Position numbers and translations under genes: made by a program | Shown: positions 7,713 through 16,374 of the stretch, one piece after another | How the letters are laid out: every line of letters begins with the position of its first letter | Numbering within the stretch: the stretch's first letter is position 1 | Assembly (NCBI GenBank): GCA_002507545.1 | Contig: DAVR01000048.1 | Location: forward strand, 1 to 38,355 | Length of the DNA: 38,355 nt | DNA from: Archaeoglobus sp. UBA230 | GTDB taxonomy: Archaea > Halobacteriota > Archaeoglobi > Archaeoglobales > Archaeoglobaceae | Direction of reading: 5' to 3' | Notes under the pieces: generated by a model | The model's database searches: none | Told to the model about the DNA's origin: nothing | What the model saw: only the letters and a program-made list of their open reading frames with translations

Positions 7713-7725
7713 CCTATTTAAAAAG
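7713..7725 (-). promoter_or_regulatory. TATA box of the small basic protein gene
   Basis: CTTTTTAAATAGG on the minus strand is centred about 26 nt before the ATG at 7694, implying a leaderless transcript independent of the upstream beta-propeller gene. Confidence 0.55.
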
Positions 7726-7771
7726 TTTATTGGCCGGGATGCCGGGAAGAATACAGTATGGTAAATAGAAG

Positions 7772-9592
7772 TCAAATCTCGATTTCTCCTACCTGCTCCC
7801 ATGTATTCTCGTCGTAGGCTGTTATTCTGTCCATTCCGATGATGTAGAGGTAGTCGTTGATGTAAATCGCCCTCTTTGTATTGATGTTGACGGCTTTAAC
7901 CAGCTTAATCTCACCTCCGCTGTAGGAGAATACGTATCCTCCATTAACAGCTGGTAGGAAGAATATCTCATGCTCCTTATCGAGCAGGAAGGCGTGATGG
8001 GTGTTGAGGATATCACTCCAGAACTCCCTCAATGTGTATCTGTCAATCTCCATGGGATTTTCCGGGTTTGAAACATCGAAGAGGGAGACCTTAACGTATT
8101 CATCCTCCTTGCCAATTCCGAGTACGAGGTTCTCGGATATCGGATGCAGATAGGATGAGAAGCCCGGAATCTTTAGCTCACCTGCAATTTTCGGCCTCTC
8201 TGGATCGGAGAGGTCAAGCACGAAGAACGGGTCTGTCTGTCTGAAGGTTACAATGTATCCCTTTTCTCCAACAAATCTCACAGCGTAGATTCTCTCCTCC
8301 AGTCCGAACCCCTTTATTGACCCCACAACTTTCAGGTCTCCATCAAGCACGTATAGATCGTTTTCATCTCCACCAACCGTTGTGGCTATCCTCAAATATC
8401 CTTTGAACTCATCCAGCGAGAACTGATTGAGCAACCTTCCCGGAACCTCTCCTACTCCCTCAGGTTCGAGGCTTAGAGAGAACTTCGCGATGTATGTTTT
8501 CTCAATCTCTCTTGCATGCTTCTTCTGGAAATCAGTCCACCTGTTCCAGTATTCGTTCTCAAATTTCAACCTCTCGTCTTTTCCGAGTGACGCCATCAAC
8601 TGCTCCATTATGACAGAAATCTCAACACTCTTTGCTCTGCTGCTTATATCGTAATTCATCAGCTTTTCGATCCTCTCAACTACCCAATTAGGCACGAGAT
8701 CGGTGTTCTCCTTAACAAAATCGTATGCCAACTTTGCAGGGTCAGTGTAGGCGTTGTAGGTCACGTAAATACCATTCTTGCTCATGTAAACGACTGTGTA
8801 GCCTGCCGATCCGACAAAGGATGCAGAGTTCTCAACTTCCCCGCTCTCCAAATCAATGGTGACGACCGAGTATGTTGTGTCCACACTAACTGGCATCGTG
8901 GGATGGTAGATTCTCCTACAACCTATCTCGTAGACCTTCCCGTTTATACTCATTGGCCTTATCGGGCAAGGTTCTACTGGATTGATTGCATTCTGTGTAA
9001 CGATGTAAACTTTTCCATTGTAAAGTCTGGCATCAATCAAACTCCCGTTCAGCTCAACCTTCCATATTTCCTTAGGCTCAGCAATATTGTAAGCGCGTAA
9101 CTCGTTGTGGGTTAATAGGAGCAGAATATCCTTGTATAGTAGCATGTTACCTGCTATATCTATTTTCCATTCAACACTCATATTTTGGGGTGGAAAAGCA
9201 GTAATAGCAGCAGTTTCGCCCTTAACCGGAGGTATGATCCTGGGCTGGATATGATAGTATGAAGTCTTGGAAACAAAAATGTGCTTTCCATCCGTCTTCA
9301 CAATATCCGGCTCGTCTATACCTACAACCTGAACGTTGGTTTGGGAATACCTCTCCACACTTGGTGTGGGACTTGGTGCACCCACATCAGCAATAGCCTT
9401 TTCAACTGCAAGCGTGTAGAATGGATACGTCACCACACCACCGCTATACTTGCTCAAGAACTCTCTGAACTCGTCACTGGATGAGAATGCCTTCAATCCT
9501 TTCTCCTCCTCTTCAGGATTGTAAAGTAAAATTGCTGCAGACACTACAGCCGTAAATGCAACGATTACTAAAATTACAGCTCTTCCCCTCAT
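7772..9592 (-). CDS. Secreted/membrane-anchored C-terminal beta-propeller protein (COG4880-like)
   Basis: A 606-residue protein with an N-terminal hydrophobic signal or anchor (residues about 5-25, VILVIVAFTAVVSAAILLY), a short acidic linker and a long beta-rich body. It resembles the archaeal and bacterial family of secreted proteins with a beta-propeller domain (COG4880). Typical features are VVGIDEPDIVKTDGKHIFV near residue 92 and repeated blade-like segments with aromatic and DG turns, such as LYVLDGDLKVVG. It should sit outside the membrane; no enzymatic residues are evident. A TATA box lies 26-27 nt before the start. The gene is alone in its transcription unit. Family call is good, function unknown. 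Confidence 0.85.
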   Translation of the reverse strand: MRGRAVILVIVAFTAVVSAAILLYNPEEEEKGLKAFSSSDEFREFLSKYSGGVVTYPFYTLAVEKAIADVGAPSPTPSVERYSQTNVQVVGIDEPDIVKTDGKHIFVSKTSYYHIQPRIIPPVKGETAAITAFPPQNMSVEWKIDIAGNMLLYKDILLLLTHNELRAYNIAEPKEIWKVELNGSLIDARLYNGKVYIVTQNAINPVEPCPIRPMSINGKVYEIGCRRIYHPTMPVSVDTTYSVVTIDLESGEVENSASFVGSAGYTVVYMSKNGIYVTYNAYTDPAKLAYDFVKENTDLVPNWVVERIEKLMNYDISSRAKSVEISVIMEQLMASLGKDERLKFENEYWNRWTDFQKKHAREIEKTYIAKFSLSLEPEGVGEVPGRLLNQFSLDEFKGYLRIATTVGGDENDLYVLDGDLKVVGSIKGFGLEERIYAVRFVGEKGYIVTFRQTDPFFVLDLSDPERPKIAGELKIPGFSSYLHPISENLVLGIGKEDEYVKVSLFDVSNPENPMEIDRYTLREFWSDILNTHHAFLLDKEHEIFFLPAVNGGYVFSYSGGEIKLVKAVNINTKRAIYINDYLYIIGMDRITAYDENTWEQVGEIEI

Positions 9593-9613
9593 ATCAAAAA
9601 CTATACATCTGAG

Positions 9614-9623
9614 CTATATATAC
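9614..9623 (-). promoter_or_regulatory. TATA box of the beta-propeller gene
   Basis: GTATATATAG on the minus strand is centred about 26 nt before the ATG at 9592. This is one of the clearest TATA boxes in the window. Confidence 0.65.
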
Positions 9624-9665
9624 AGTTTTAATTCGTTGTAAAATATTTGTTTTAACAAATTTAAA

Positions 9666-9675
9666 CTTATATACC
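9666..9675 (+). promoter_or_regulatory. TATA box of the acylphosphatase gene
   Basis: CTTATATACC is centred about 26 nt before the ATG at 9696. This spacing decides for that ATG over the TTG one codon upstream. Confidence 0.6.
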
Positions 9676-9695
9676 GCAATCCTTTATTAGCGTTG

Positions 9696-9965
9696 ATGAT
9701 CGCCTTTGAAGTCTATGTCAGTGGCATCGTTCAGGGGGTTGGATTCAGATACTACACGATGAGGGTGGCAAGGGAGCTTGGGGTTAAAGGTTACGTCAAA
9801 AATCTTCCCGACGGAAGAGTTTATATCTATGCAGTGGGAGACGAGGTCATGCTTGACAAGTTTCTTTCGGTTATAAACCGTGGTCCACCCACTGCTGTCG
9901 TCAGGGGTGTAGAGGTGAGAAAGGCTAATGTGGAGGACTTTAATGGCTTTGAAGTTAGATACTGA
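9696..9965 (+). CDS. acyP: Acylphosphatase
   Basis: An 89-residue protein with the complete acylphosphatase signature. VQGVGFRYYT near residues 13-22 contains the phosphate-binding Arg, and GYVKNLPDGRVYIYAVG near 35-51 contains the catalytic Asn. The enzyme hydrolyses carboxyl-phosphate bonds such as acetyl phosphate or 1,3-bisphosphoglycerate in the cytosol. A TTG one codon upstream could extend the frame, but the TATA spacing favours the ATG. It is a single-gene unit, followed by hisF with its own promoter. Confidence 0.95.
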   Translation: MIAFEVYVSGIVQGVGFRYYTMRVARELGVKGYVKNLPDGRVYIYAVGDEVMLDKFLSVINRGPPTAVVRGVEVRKANVEDFNGFEVRY

Positions 9966-9990
9966 AGTTGGATATATTAGCACCTTCTAA

Positions 9991-10002
9991 GTTTTATATA
10001 CC
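9991..10002 (+). promoter_or_regulatory. TATA box of hisF
   Basis: GTTTTATATACC is centred about 38 nt before the ATG at 10035, so a short leader of roughly a dozen nucleotides is expected. That leader carries GGTG at 10024-10027 as a Shine-Dalgarno, in contrast to the leaderless neighbours. Confidence 0.55.
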
Positions 10003-10034
10003 GCTTGTCTGAAAATCAAAAAAGGTGCGTCTTA

Positions 10035-10853
10035 ATGCTCGCGAAACGGATAATTCCCTGTCTCGATGTCACCTTGGACGACAAGGGGGCGAGAGTTGTT
10101 AAAGGAGTTGAGTTTGTCAATTTAAGAGATGCTGGCGATCCTGTTGAGCTGGCAAAGAGATATGACAGAGAAGGAGCGGATGAACTTGTTTTTCTGGATA
10201 TCACAGCGTCACCTGAGGGAAGGAGGACGATGATAGATGTGATTGAAAGGACGGCAGAACAGGTGTTCATCCCCTTCACAGTCGGTGGAGGGATAAAGGG
10301 GGTTGAGGACATAAACAAAATACTCTCTGCTGGAGCAGATAAGGTTTCAATTAACACAGCCGCAGTAAAGAACCCCGAACTTGTGAAAGAGGCAGCGGAG
10401 ATTTTTGGCAGTCAGTGTATAGTTGTAGCAATTGACTGCAGAAGAAACTTTGACCTCGATAAAGGAAAGTATTTCGTGGAACTCGAGGACGGAAGGAGGG
10501 CATGGTATGAAGTTGTGATTTATGGGGGAAGAAAACCTGTTGGAATGGACGCTGTCTGGTGGGCTAAGAAGGTTGAGGAGCTTGGGGCGGGAGAGATACT
10601 GCTCACATCAATGAACAGGGACGGGACAAAGGATGGTTTTGATATCCCAATCACGAGGAAGATCTGTGAGGAAGTTAACATTCCGGTGATAGCATCAGGT
10701 GGTGCTGGAACGATTGAACACTTCTATGAGGGTTTTGTTGACGGCAAGGCGGATGCATGCCTTGCTGCAAGCATTTTCCACTATGGTGAAATAGCAATTT
10801 CCGAAATAAAGGATTATTTGGCCAGAAAGGGAGTGCCGGTGAGGCTTGAGTAA
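10035..10853 (+). CDS. hisF: Imidazole glycerol phosphate synthase cyclase subunit
   Basis: HisF of 272 residues, a (beta/alpha)8 barrel that closes the imidazole ring in histidine biosynthesis using ammonia from HisH. Catalytic Asp11 is in [19 protein letters not shown] and the second catalytic Asp is in VVAIDCRRN near residue 130; [13 protein letters not shown] near 195 and [11 protein letters not shown] near 225 bind phosphate. The frame could be extended to a TTG at 10005, but the ATG at 10035 is preceded by GGTG at a good distance and gives the standard N terminus. HisC lies elsewhere in this window (26.4 kb), so histidine genes are scattered here. Confidence 0.95.
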   Translation: MLAKRIIPCLDVTLDDKGARVVKGVEFVNLRDAGDPVELAKRYDREGADELVFLDITASPEGRRTMIDVIERTAEQVFIPFTVGGGIKGVEDINKILSAGADKVSINTAAVKNPELVKEAAEIFGSQCIVVAIDCRRNFDLDKGKYFVELEDGRRAWYEVVIYGGRKPVGMDAVWWAKKVEELGAGEILLTSMNRDGTKDGFDIPITRKICEEVNIPVIASGGAGTIEHFYEGFVDGKADACLAASIFHYGEIAISEIKDYLARKGVPVRLE

Positions 10854-10862
10854 TGTCGGCAA

Positions 10863-10872
10863 GTTTAAAATT
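10863..10872 (+). promoter_or_regulatory. TATA box of the MazG-like / nicotinate phosphoribosyltransferase operon
   Basis: GTTTAAAATT is centred 25 nt before the ATG at 10892, predicting a leaderless two-gene transcript. Confidence 0.55.
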
Positions 10873-10891
10873 TACCAGCCCTACTTGAACC

Positions 10892-11176
10892 ATGAAAATT
10901 TCTGAATTCCAGAAGATGATTGCAGAGATTTACATTCACCGTGATAGGGAGAGAGGAGTTGAAAAAACAATGCTCTGGGTGGTTGAGGAGATTGGTGAAC
11001 TTGCAGAAGCAGTTAGAGAGGGTAGCAATGTTGGAGAGGAAATAGCAGACGTTATAGCATGGCTTGTTAGTCTCGCAAATCTTCTGGATGTTGATGTTGA
11101 AAGCGAAGTTTTAAAAAAATATCCCGGTTACTGCATTCGCTGTGGAAAAAAGCCATGTGAGTGTGATACGATATGA
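10892..11176 (+). CDS. MazG-like nucleotide pyrophosphohydrolase with Cys-rich tail
   Basis: A 94-residue all-alpha NTP pyrophosphohydrolase of the MazG/dUTPase-like superfamily. The metal site shows as EEIGELAEAV near residues 31-40 and EEIADVIAWLV near 50-60 (ExxE plus ExxD). The C terminus CIRCGKKPCEC carries four Cys in a CxxC-x4-CxC pattern, probably a zinc knuckle. The stop overlaps the start of the nicotinate phosphoribosyltransferase gene by 4 nt (ATGA). This suggests a role near NAD synthesis, perhaps removing aberrant nucleotides. The substrate cannot be read from sequence. Confidence 0.85.
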   Translation: MKISEFQKMIAEIYIHRDRERGVEKTMLWVVEEIGELAEAVREGSNVGEEIADVIAWLVSLANLLDVDVESEVLKKYPGYCIRCGKKPCECDTI

Positions 11177-12321
11177 AGTTTCTGGTAGTCTCTGACGATG
11201 ACATAAAAAAGGGCGTTGTGACGGACAAGTATTTCGTATGGACGGAAAAGGTGCTTAAGGCGAAAAATGTGAACCCAAAGGTTGTTGCAGAGGTGACGAC
11301 CTCTGGTTGGGGTGTTTTCGCTGGTCTCAATGATGTTTTGAAGCTTCTCGAAGGCTTACCTGTAGATGTCTATGCGATGCCTGAAGGCAGTGTTTTCTTC
11401 CCTCACGAGCCTGTTATAACGATCGTAGGCAATTATCTGGACTTTGCCAGATTCGAAACCTCAATTCTCGGATTTATCTGCCACGCAAGTGCTGTTGCAA
11501 CACAGGCATTCAGATTCAAGCTTGCCGCTAAGGACAAAGAGGTCTTCTCCTTTGGTACGAGAAGAATGCATCCTGCGATTGCTGCAGCGATTGAGAGGGC
11601 AGCCTATATCGGTGGTGTTGATGGTGTGAGTAACTTCTCGGCCGAAAAATATCTTGGAATTCCGAGTATGGGGACAATGCCGCACGCCATGATCATCTGC
11701 TTTGGAGATCAGGTCAAAGCGTGGAGGAGCTTCGATGAAGTCGTTGATGCTGACGTTCCAAGAACCATGCTCGTTGATACTTACTTCGATGAGAAAACAG
11801 AGACGGTTATGGCTGTTGAGAATGTTGAGAACGTCACAGCAGTCCGTCTCGATACTCCCTCATCGAGAAGGGGTAAGTTTAGAAAGATAATTGAGGAGGT
11901 TAGATGGGAGCTCGACATTAGAGGAAAAAGAGACGTCAGAATTTTTGTGAGCGGTGGTTTGAGCCTCAAGGATGTGCTTGAGCTAAGGGACATTGTTGAT
12001 GCCTTCGGTGTGGGAACAGCGATAAGCGGTGCGGGGCCGATAGACTTTGCTCTTGACATCGTCGAAAAGGAGGGCAAATTCGTGGCGAAGAGGGGGAAGA
12101 GAGGGGGGATGAAGCAGGTTTACAGAGATTGGGAAAAGCTTGAGGATGAGGTAAGACTCTTCAAGGATGAACCCGCTGAGGGGAAAGAACCCATGCTCAG
12201 AAAGGTCATCGAGAAGGGAAGAGTGCTCGCTGAGGCCAACATGGATGAGGCAAGAAAACTTGCTCTGAAGCAGATGGAAATCATAAGGAGACTCGGAAGA
12301 GAAGAGGAGTTTATTGGCTGA
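11173..12321 (+). CDS. pncB: Nicotinate phosphoribosyltransferase (archaeal type)
   Basis: A 382-residue phosphoribosyltransferase of the nicotinate/quinolinate PRTase superfamily. It converts nicotinate and PRPP to nicotinate mononucleotide in NAD salvage. FGTRRMHPAIAAAIERAAY near residue 127 and SMGTMPHAMI near 165 are family motifs, and FVSGGLSLKDV near 258 with GVGTAISGAGP near 275 matches the barrel phosphate site. It is translationally coupled (ATGA) to the MazG-like gene. The final 11 nt overlap the convergent NUDIX gene. The length fits the archaeal branch, which is shorter than bacterial PncB. Confidence 0.9.
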   Translation: MKFLVVSDDDIKKGVVTDKYFVWTEKVLKAKNVNPKVVAEVTTSGWGVFAGLNDVLKLLEGLPVDVYAMPEGSVFFPHEPVITIVGNYLDFARFETSILGFICHASAVATQAFRFKLAAKDKEVFSFGTRRMHPAIAAAIERAAYIGGVDGVSNFSAEKYLGIPSMGTMPHAMIICFGDQVKAWRSFDEVVDADVPRTMLVDTYFDEKTETVMAVENVENVTAVRLDTPSSRRGKFRKIIEEVRWELDIRGKRDVRIFVSGGLSLKDVLELRDIVDAFGVGTAISGAGPIDFALDIVEKEGKFVAKRGKRGGMKQVYRDWEKLEDEVRLFKDEPAEGKEPMLRKVIEKGRVLAEANMDEARKLALKQMEIIRRLGREEEFIG

Positions 12322-12847
12322 AAAAGTTATCAATAGACCCGTATCTATTTACTATCCTTAAGTAGAGGTCGTCAAGAACCCTGCTTGACGCACCCCACAC
12401 AAGCTGCCCTGCACACTCAAAATTCGGTCCCCAGTCGGTAATTCTTCTGGATTTCAAAACTTTCCTCAGCTCATCAACCAGAATGTCACTCACTTCATTT
12501 CCATCTGGTGAGAAAGTCAAGCTGTCTATCATCCCGACAACGGGACATATGCGAATTCTGTACTCCATAACCTCTCTCGGTTTCAAAAAGCCAAGAACAT
12601 CAACTTTATCTGGATTTATCCCAAGTTCCTCCTCCACTTCTCTCAATGCAGCTTCTACCTCGCTCTCACCATCTTCAATCATGCCACCCGGAAAGGCTAT
12701 GTGTCCCGCACTTCTCGACAAACCCTTTGATCTCCTAATCATAACGATTTTCGGACACACTTCATCAAACAAAGGAACCAACACAGCAGCCATGCTTTTC
12801 TTTTTCAAGTCATGATCGAGCAGTTTACTTAGCCTTTGACTTAGCAC
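12311..12847 (-). CDS. NUDIX hydrolase, CoA pyrophosphatase-like
   Basis: A 178-residue NUDIX protein. The NUDIX box is complete: GGMIEDGESEVEAALREVEE followed by ELG. Just before it, RRSKGLSRSAGHIAFPGG closely resembles the NuCoA signature of coenzyme A diphosphatases, although the arginine expected in mid-motif is shifted by one residue. It would cleave CoA or acyl-CoA to 4'-phosphopantetheine and 3',5'-ADP. The start is a GTG at 12847; a TATA box 26 nt upstream points to it. The gene is single and convergent with pncB (11-nt overlap). NUDIX membership is certain; substrate is inferred. Confidence 0.85.
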   Translation of the reverse strand: MLSQRLSKLLDHDLKKKSMAAVLVPLFDEVCPKIVMIRRSKGLSRSAGHIAFPGGMIEDGESEVEAALREVEEELGINPDKVDVLGFLKPREVMEYRIRICPVVGMIDSLTFSPDGNEVSDILVDELRKVLKSRRITDWGPNFECAGQLVWGASSRVLDDLYLRIVNRYGSIDNFFSQ

Positions 12848-12868
12848 GATCTGATCTTTGCAGAATTG

Positions 12869-12877
12869 TATTTAAGA
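12869..12877 (-). promoter_or_regulatory. TATA box of the NUDIX gene
   Basis: TCTTAAATA on the minus strand is centred about 26 nt before the GTG at 12847, supporting a leaderless mRNA beginning with GTG. Confidence 0.5.
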
Positions 12878-12907
12878 GTTATTCATGCTGTAGAAATTAG
12901 GAGAAAA

Positions 12908-12918
12908 CCTTTTTTATC
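12908..12918 (+). promoter_or_regulatory. TATA-like element of the heme o synthase gene
   Basis: CCTTTTTTATC is centred about 24 nt before the GTG at 12937. The match is T-rich rather than a canonical TATA. Confidence 0.4.
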
Positions 12919-12936
12919 TTCCTTCCAACGAGTGAA

Positions 12937-13779
12937 GTGTTGAAGGTTAAAGCTTTAATTGACATCACAAAGCCAAAGCAAACTTTATTATTGATGATTA
13001 CCTTTGTAGTGTCGTTTCTCGTTGCTTCAGGCACTTTCGATAGGTTCATAATTGCGGCAGTATCTATGTATCTCGCAATTTCAGGCACAACGGCAATAAA
13101 CATGTGGCTCGATCGAGATATAGACTCCATGATGCCGAGAACAAGGAACAGACCGCTTCCAGCAGGAATTTTGAGTCCGGTTGAGTGTGCAGTTTACGGT
13201 TTTGCTTTGTTTTTAATCGGGCTTGCAATCTCTGTAACTATCAGCGTCGAATTAGCTATTGTTATTTTTCTCGGACTCTTCTTTGACATCGTTATTTACA
13301 CAATATTGCTGAAGAGGAAGAGTCCCTACTCAATAGTTCTGGGTGGTTTTGCTGGTGCTATGCCAGCCTTAGGGGGCTGGGTTGTGGTTCAGGGCTTTAC
13401 ACTACCGGGCTTTATAATTGGTGCGATAGTTCTACTATGGATTCCGTCCCACATCTGGTATATTTCGATGCATTACGAGGAAGATTACAGAATTGCGGGA
13501 ATCCCCATGTACCCGCTCGTTGTCGGAATGGAAAAAGCTTCTTGGATGATTGTGGTTGCTACTGCAGCCATGCTTCTGCTCGCTGCAAGTCTTTACCTGC
13601 TCCTTCCGCTGAACGTTTTCTACCTTGTAGTATCTGTCACTGCCGTCTCCTTTTTCCTCTTCAAGGCAATCAAGTTCGCTATGGCTCCGGATAGGGTTGG
13701 GGCGAGAAAGATGTACAAGCTCGCGAGCATGACTTTGGGCATGGTTTATCTTTCACTTCTTCTGGGCGTATTTTTATAA
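12937..13779 (+). CDS. ctaB: Heme o synthase (protoheme IX farnesyltransferase), UbiA superfamily
   Basis: A 280-residue membrane prenyltransferase with about nine hydrophobic segments. The first aspartate motif is NMWLDRDID at 55-63, running into MMPRTRNRPLPAG. The loop PSHIWYISMHYEEDYRIAG followed by IPMYPLV is the signature that separates heme o synthase from other UbiA proteins. The enzyme adds a farnesyl group to protoheme, which is normally needed for terminal oxidases. The start is GTG, with a TTG as the next codon; which is used is uncertain. The serS TATA box overlaps its stop codon. No cytochrome oxidase or CtaA gene is in the window. Confidence 0.88.
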   Translation: MLKVKALIDITKPKQTLLLMITFVVSFLVASGTFDRFIIAAVSMYLAISGTTAINMWLDRDIDSMMPRTRNRPLPAGILSPVECAVYGFALFLIGLAISVTISVELAIVIFLGLFFDIVIYTILLKRKSPYSIVLGGFAGAMPALGGWVVVQGFTLPGFIIGAIVLLWIPSHIWYISMHYEEDYRIAGIPMYPLVVGMEKASWMIVVATAAMLLLAASLYLLLPLNVFYLVVSVTAVSFFLFKAIKFAMAPDRVGARKMYKLASMTLGMVYLSLLLGVFL

Positions 13780-13781
13780 AC
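13771..13781 (+). promoter_or_regulatory. TATA box of serS
   Basis: TTTTTATAAAC is centred about 28 nt before the ATG at 13804 and overlaps the ctaB stop codon. It favours the ATG at 13804 over the TTG at 13801. Confidence 0.55.
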
Positions 13782-13803
13782 AAGAAGGTTTTCCTTCCTT
13801 TTG

Positions 13804-15177
13804 ATGTGGAGCATTCTCAAGGCTTTGCGAGAAAATCCTGATGTCCTCTACAACTCACAAAAGCGAAGAGGACTGAGTATTGAGATCATAAATGAAGCGA
13901 TTGAACTTGACAAAAAGTGGAGAGATAAGCTGAAGGAGGTAAATCAGCTCAGAAAGAGAAGAAATGAGCTTGCGAGAAAGGTAAAGGATGCTAAAGGGGA
14001 GGAGAGGGGCAGGATAATTGAGGAAGCTAAAAAGGTCAGTGAGGAAGTTAAGGTTGCCGATGAGGAGCTTAAGAAGATTGAGAGGGAGCTTGAAGAGGTT
14101 TTGCTGTCCATTCCCAACATAATCCACGAAAGTGTCCCTGTAGGGAAGGATGACACGGAGAATGTACCAGTAAAATACTGGGGAAAAGCCAAGGTTTATT
14201 TTGAAGATGTAGATACTTTCGTTGAGATGACTGCTGGTATGGCGGAATATGATGTCACTGACGTTAAGCCGGTAGGCCATGCAGATGCTGTTGAGATTTT
14301 CGGCTGGGCGGACCTTGAAAGGGCGGCAAAAGTGGCCGGAGCAAGATTCTATTATCTTCTTAACGATCTTGTGTGGCTTGATTTTGCTTTGACCATGTAT
14401 GCTCTCGATTATCTCAGAAAGGCAGGATTTACAATCGTCAATCCACCATACATGATGCGAAGAGAAGCTTATAATGGTGTTACAGCCTTCAGCGACTTCG
14501 AAGAGGTGATATACAAGGTTGAAGATGAAGACCTGTATCTGATCGCTACGAGTGAGCATCCCATAGCAGCGATGCATATGAACGAAGTTCTGGAAGAAGA
14601 TGAACTTCCTTTGCTATACGCGGGCGTATCTCCTTGCTTCAGGAAAGAGGCAGGTGCGCATGGAAAGGATACCAAGGGAATATTCAGGGTTCATCAGTTC
14701 AACAAGGTTGAGCAGTTCGTCTTCTGTCTGCCGGAAGAAAGCTGGGACTGGCATGAGAAGCTGTTAGAAAACGTTGAAAAGCTCTGGCAGGGACTCAAAT
14801 TGCCTTACAGAATCGTGAACATCTGCACCGGAGATTTGGGCATTGTTGCTGCCAAAAAGTACGACCTTGAAGCTTGGATGCCCGCTCAGGGGAAATACAG
14901 GGAGATGGTCTCATGCAGCAACTGCACGGACTGGCAGAGCTACAGACTGAACATAAGATATGCCGAGGAGAGGGGAAAGCCGAGTAAGGGATTCGTGCAC
15001 ACGCTCAACTCCACGGCAATTGCCACTACAAGGGCGATAACAGCAATAATCGAGAACTTTCAGCTTGGTGACGGGAGGGTTGAACTTCCGAAGGTTTTAC
15101 GGAGATATCTTGAACCCATCGAGTCTGCACCCAAGGATTACCTTTTGCCCGTGAAAGTCGAAAGGGTTAAAGGTTAG
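13804..15177 (+). CDS. serS: Seryl-tRNA synthetase (canonical type)
   Basis: A 457-residue class II synthetase that charges tRNA-Ser. The N terminus (about 28-110) is a charged antiparallel coiled coil, the tRNA-binding arm typical of the common form rather than the rare methanogen form. Motif 2 is SPCFRKEAGAHGKDTKG near residue 280 with the downstream FRVHQFNKVEQF, and motif 3 is HTLNSTAIATTRAITAIIEN near 398. A TTG is one codon upstream; the TATA distance supports the ATG. The 3' end overlaps the M24 peptidase gene by 4 nt. Confidence 0.95.
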   Translation: MWSILKALRENPDVLYNSQKRRGLSIEIINEAIELDKKWRDKLKEVNQLRKRRNELARKVKDAKGEERGRIIEEAKKVSEEVKVADEELKKIERELEEVLLSIPNIIHESVPVGKDDTENVPVKYWGKAKVYFEDVDTFVEMTAGMAEYDVTDVKPVGHADAVEIFGWADLERAAKVAGARFYYLLNDLVWLDFALTMYALDYLRKAGFTIVNPPYMMRREAYNGVTAFSDFEEVIYKVEDEDLYLIATSEHPIAAMHMNEVLEEDELPLLYAGVSPCFRKEAGAHGKDTKGIFRVHQFNKVEQFVFCLPEESWDWHEKLLENVEKLWQGLKLPYRIVNICTGDLGIVAAKKYDLEAWMPAQGKYREMVSCSNCTDWQSYRLNIRYAEERGKPSKGFVHTLNSTAIATTRAITAIIENFQLGDGRVELPKVLRRYLEPIESAPKDYLLPVKVERVKG

Positions 15178-16265
15178 TAAATCCTGTTGAACTTCTCAAA
15201 GGTGGTAAGAACCTCGCACCCATTTTTTCTCACTACAACCGTATCTTCAACTCTAACCCCTCCAACATCCTTGTAATAAAGTCCGGGTTCTACTGTTACA
15301 ACCATGCCCTTTTTTAGAATAACACTCTGATTGCTGATCCTCGGCTCTTCGTGAATTTCAAGCCCAATACCATGCCCTGTTGAATGAATAAAACCCTCTC
15401 CGTTCTCTGTATTGTATCCTTGACTGCTCAGAACCTCCTTGACTTTCTCGTGAACATCCTTGGCATCTATCCCATCCTTTATCATCCTTAAAGCCTCCTC
15501 TTGGGCATCAACGACTGCTGAATACATCTCTTCAAGCTCATTGTTCTCTCTCAGAAATATTGTCCTCGTAAAGTCTGAGTGGTAGCCGTGCTCTAAGCTT
15601 TTCGGAAATATGTCAATAATAAGGTGGTCCTTAATCTTTCCACTGCCGGGCTCGTGGGGGTCTGCGGAGAGCTTTCCGGTTGAACATATCGTGTTCTCTG
15701 CAAGATAACCGGCAGCGAAAAGTTTTGTGTCAATCGCTCTTCTAACTTCTTCACATCTCTCAAATCTGAAATTTTCAAGCAACCACCTGAATACGCCCAA
15801 AATTGCTCTGCTGGTGTCTCTTATTTTCTCAATTTCACTACTGCTTTTCACCATTCTGAGCTTCGAAAATGGATTTCTTGCAATCTTCACATCAAAGTGC
15901 TTCGTCAATTCAAATGAGATGAAGGATGGTAGCTCTTCAGGTACCAGAACCCTTCTGCACCTCCCTTCCTTGAGGAGGGAAACAAGTATTTCGAGATAGG
16001 CTTTTTTGGCATCATTGAATTCCTTTAACTTTTCCTTAAACCCGATGTCCTCGAGAGATACTATTTCCTTTACCCTGCTCTCCCTCTCAGCCCTTCTCTT
16101 CTCCATTTCGGGGACGAGCAGAATTTCTGTGCCATCAATTCCGAAAATGTAAGTAAGGGGGTCGTAAGTCTTGAATCTGGTGGCATAGTAGAAATTGGCA
16201 TTTATGCTTGTCGCATACATCACGAAGAAGTCAGCATCGCTCTCTCTGAGTGTATTTGCGATCAT
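15174..16265 (-). CDS. M24 family metallopeptidase (Xaa-Pro dipeptidase-like)
   Basis: A 363-residue protein with a creatinase-like N-terminal domain (about 1-130) and a pita-bread catalytic domain. The metal ligands are visible: two Asp in IDIFPKSLEHGYHSDFTRT, His in GHGIGLEIHE, Glu in VTVEPGLYY and Glu in GVRVEDTVVV. The two Asp are 13 residues apart rather than the usual 11, a small insertion in the first ligand loop. The enzyme is expected to split Xaa-Pro dipeptides or remove N-terminal residues before proline. The gene is single and convergent with serS. Confidence 0.88.
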   Translation of the reverse strand: MIANTLRESDADFFVMYATSINANFYYATRFKTYDPLTYIFGIDGTEILLVPEMEKRRAERESRVKEIVSLEDIGFKEKLKEFNDAKKAYLEILVSLLKEGRCRRVLVPEELPSFISFELTKHFDVKIARNPFSKLRMVKSSSEIEKIRDTSRAILGVFRWLLENFRFERCEEVRRAIDTKLFAAGYLAENTICSTGKLSADPHEPGSGKIKDHLIIDIFPKSLEHGYHSDFTRTIFLRENNELEEMYSAVVDAQEEALRMIKDGIDAKDVHEKVKEVLSSQGYNTENGEGFIHSTGHGIGLEIHEEPRISNQSVILKKGMVVTVEPGLYYKDVGGVRVEDTVVVRKNGCEVLTTFEKFNRIY

Positions 16266-16340
16266 GAGCCATAATTCCTAAAACAGGATTATAGTTCTAT
16301 CGCTAAATGCTCATTTTCGTTGAACTCTAAATCCAAAACT

Positions 16341-16357
16341 TCTTATACTCATTATAA
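16341..16357 (+). promoter_or_regulatory. TATA region of the acyl-CoA ligase gene
   Basis: The TCTTATACTCATTATAAG region (16341-16358) offers two overlapping TATA candidates. Either would start transcription near 16370-16380, leaving a short leader that carries the Shine-Dalgarno sequence. Confidence 0.4.
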
Positions 16358-16374
16358 GTGCAATGATTAAAGCA

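Noticed and set aside
13855..14577. A 240-codon open frame on the minus strand inside serS
   Set aside because: It lies wholly antisense to a well-supported synthetase gene, and its translation has no recognisable motif.
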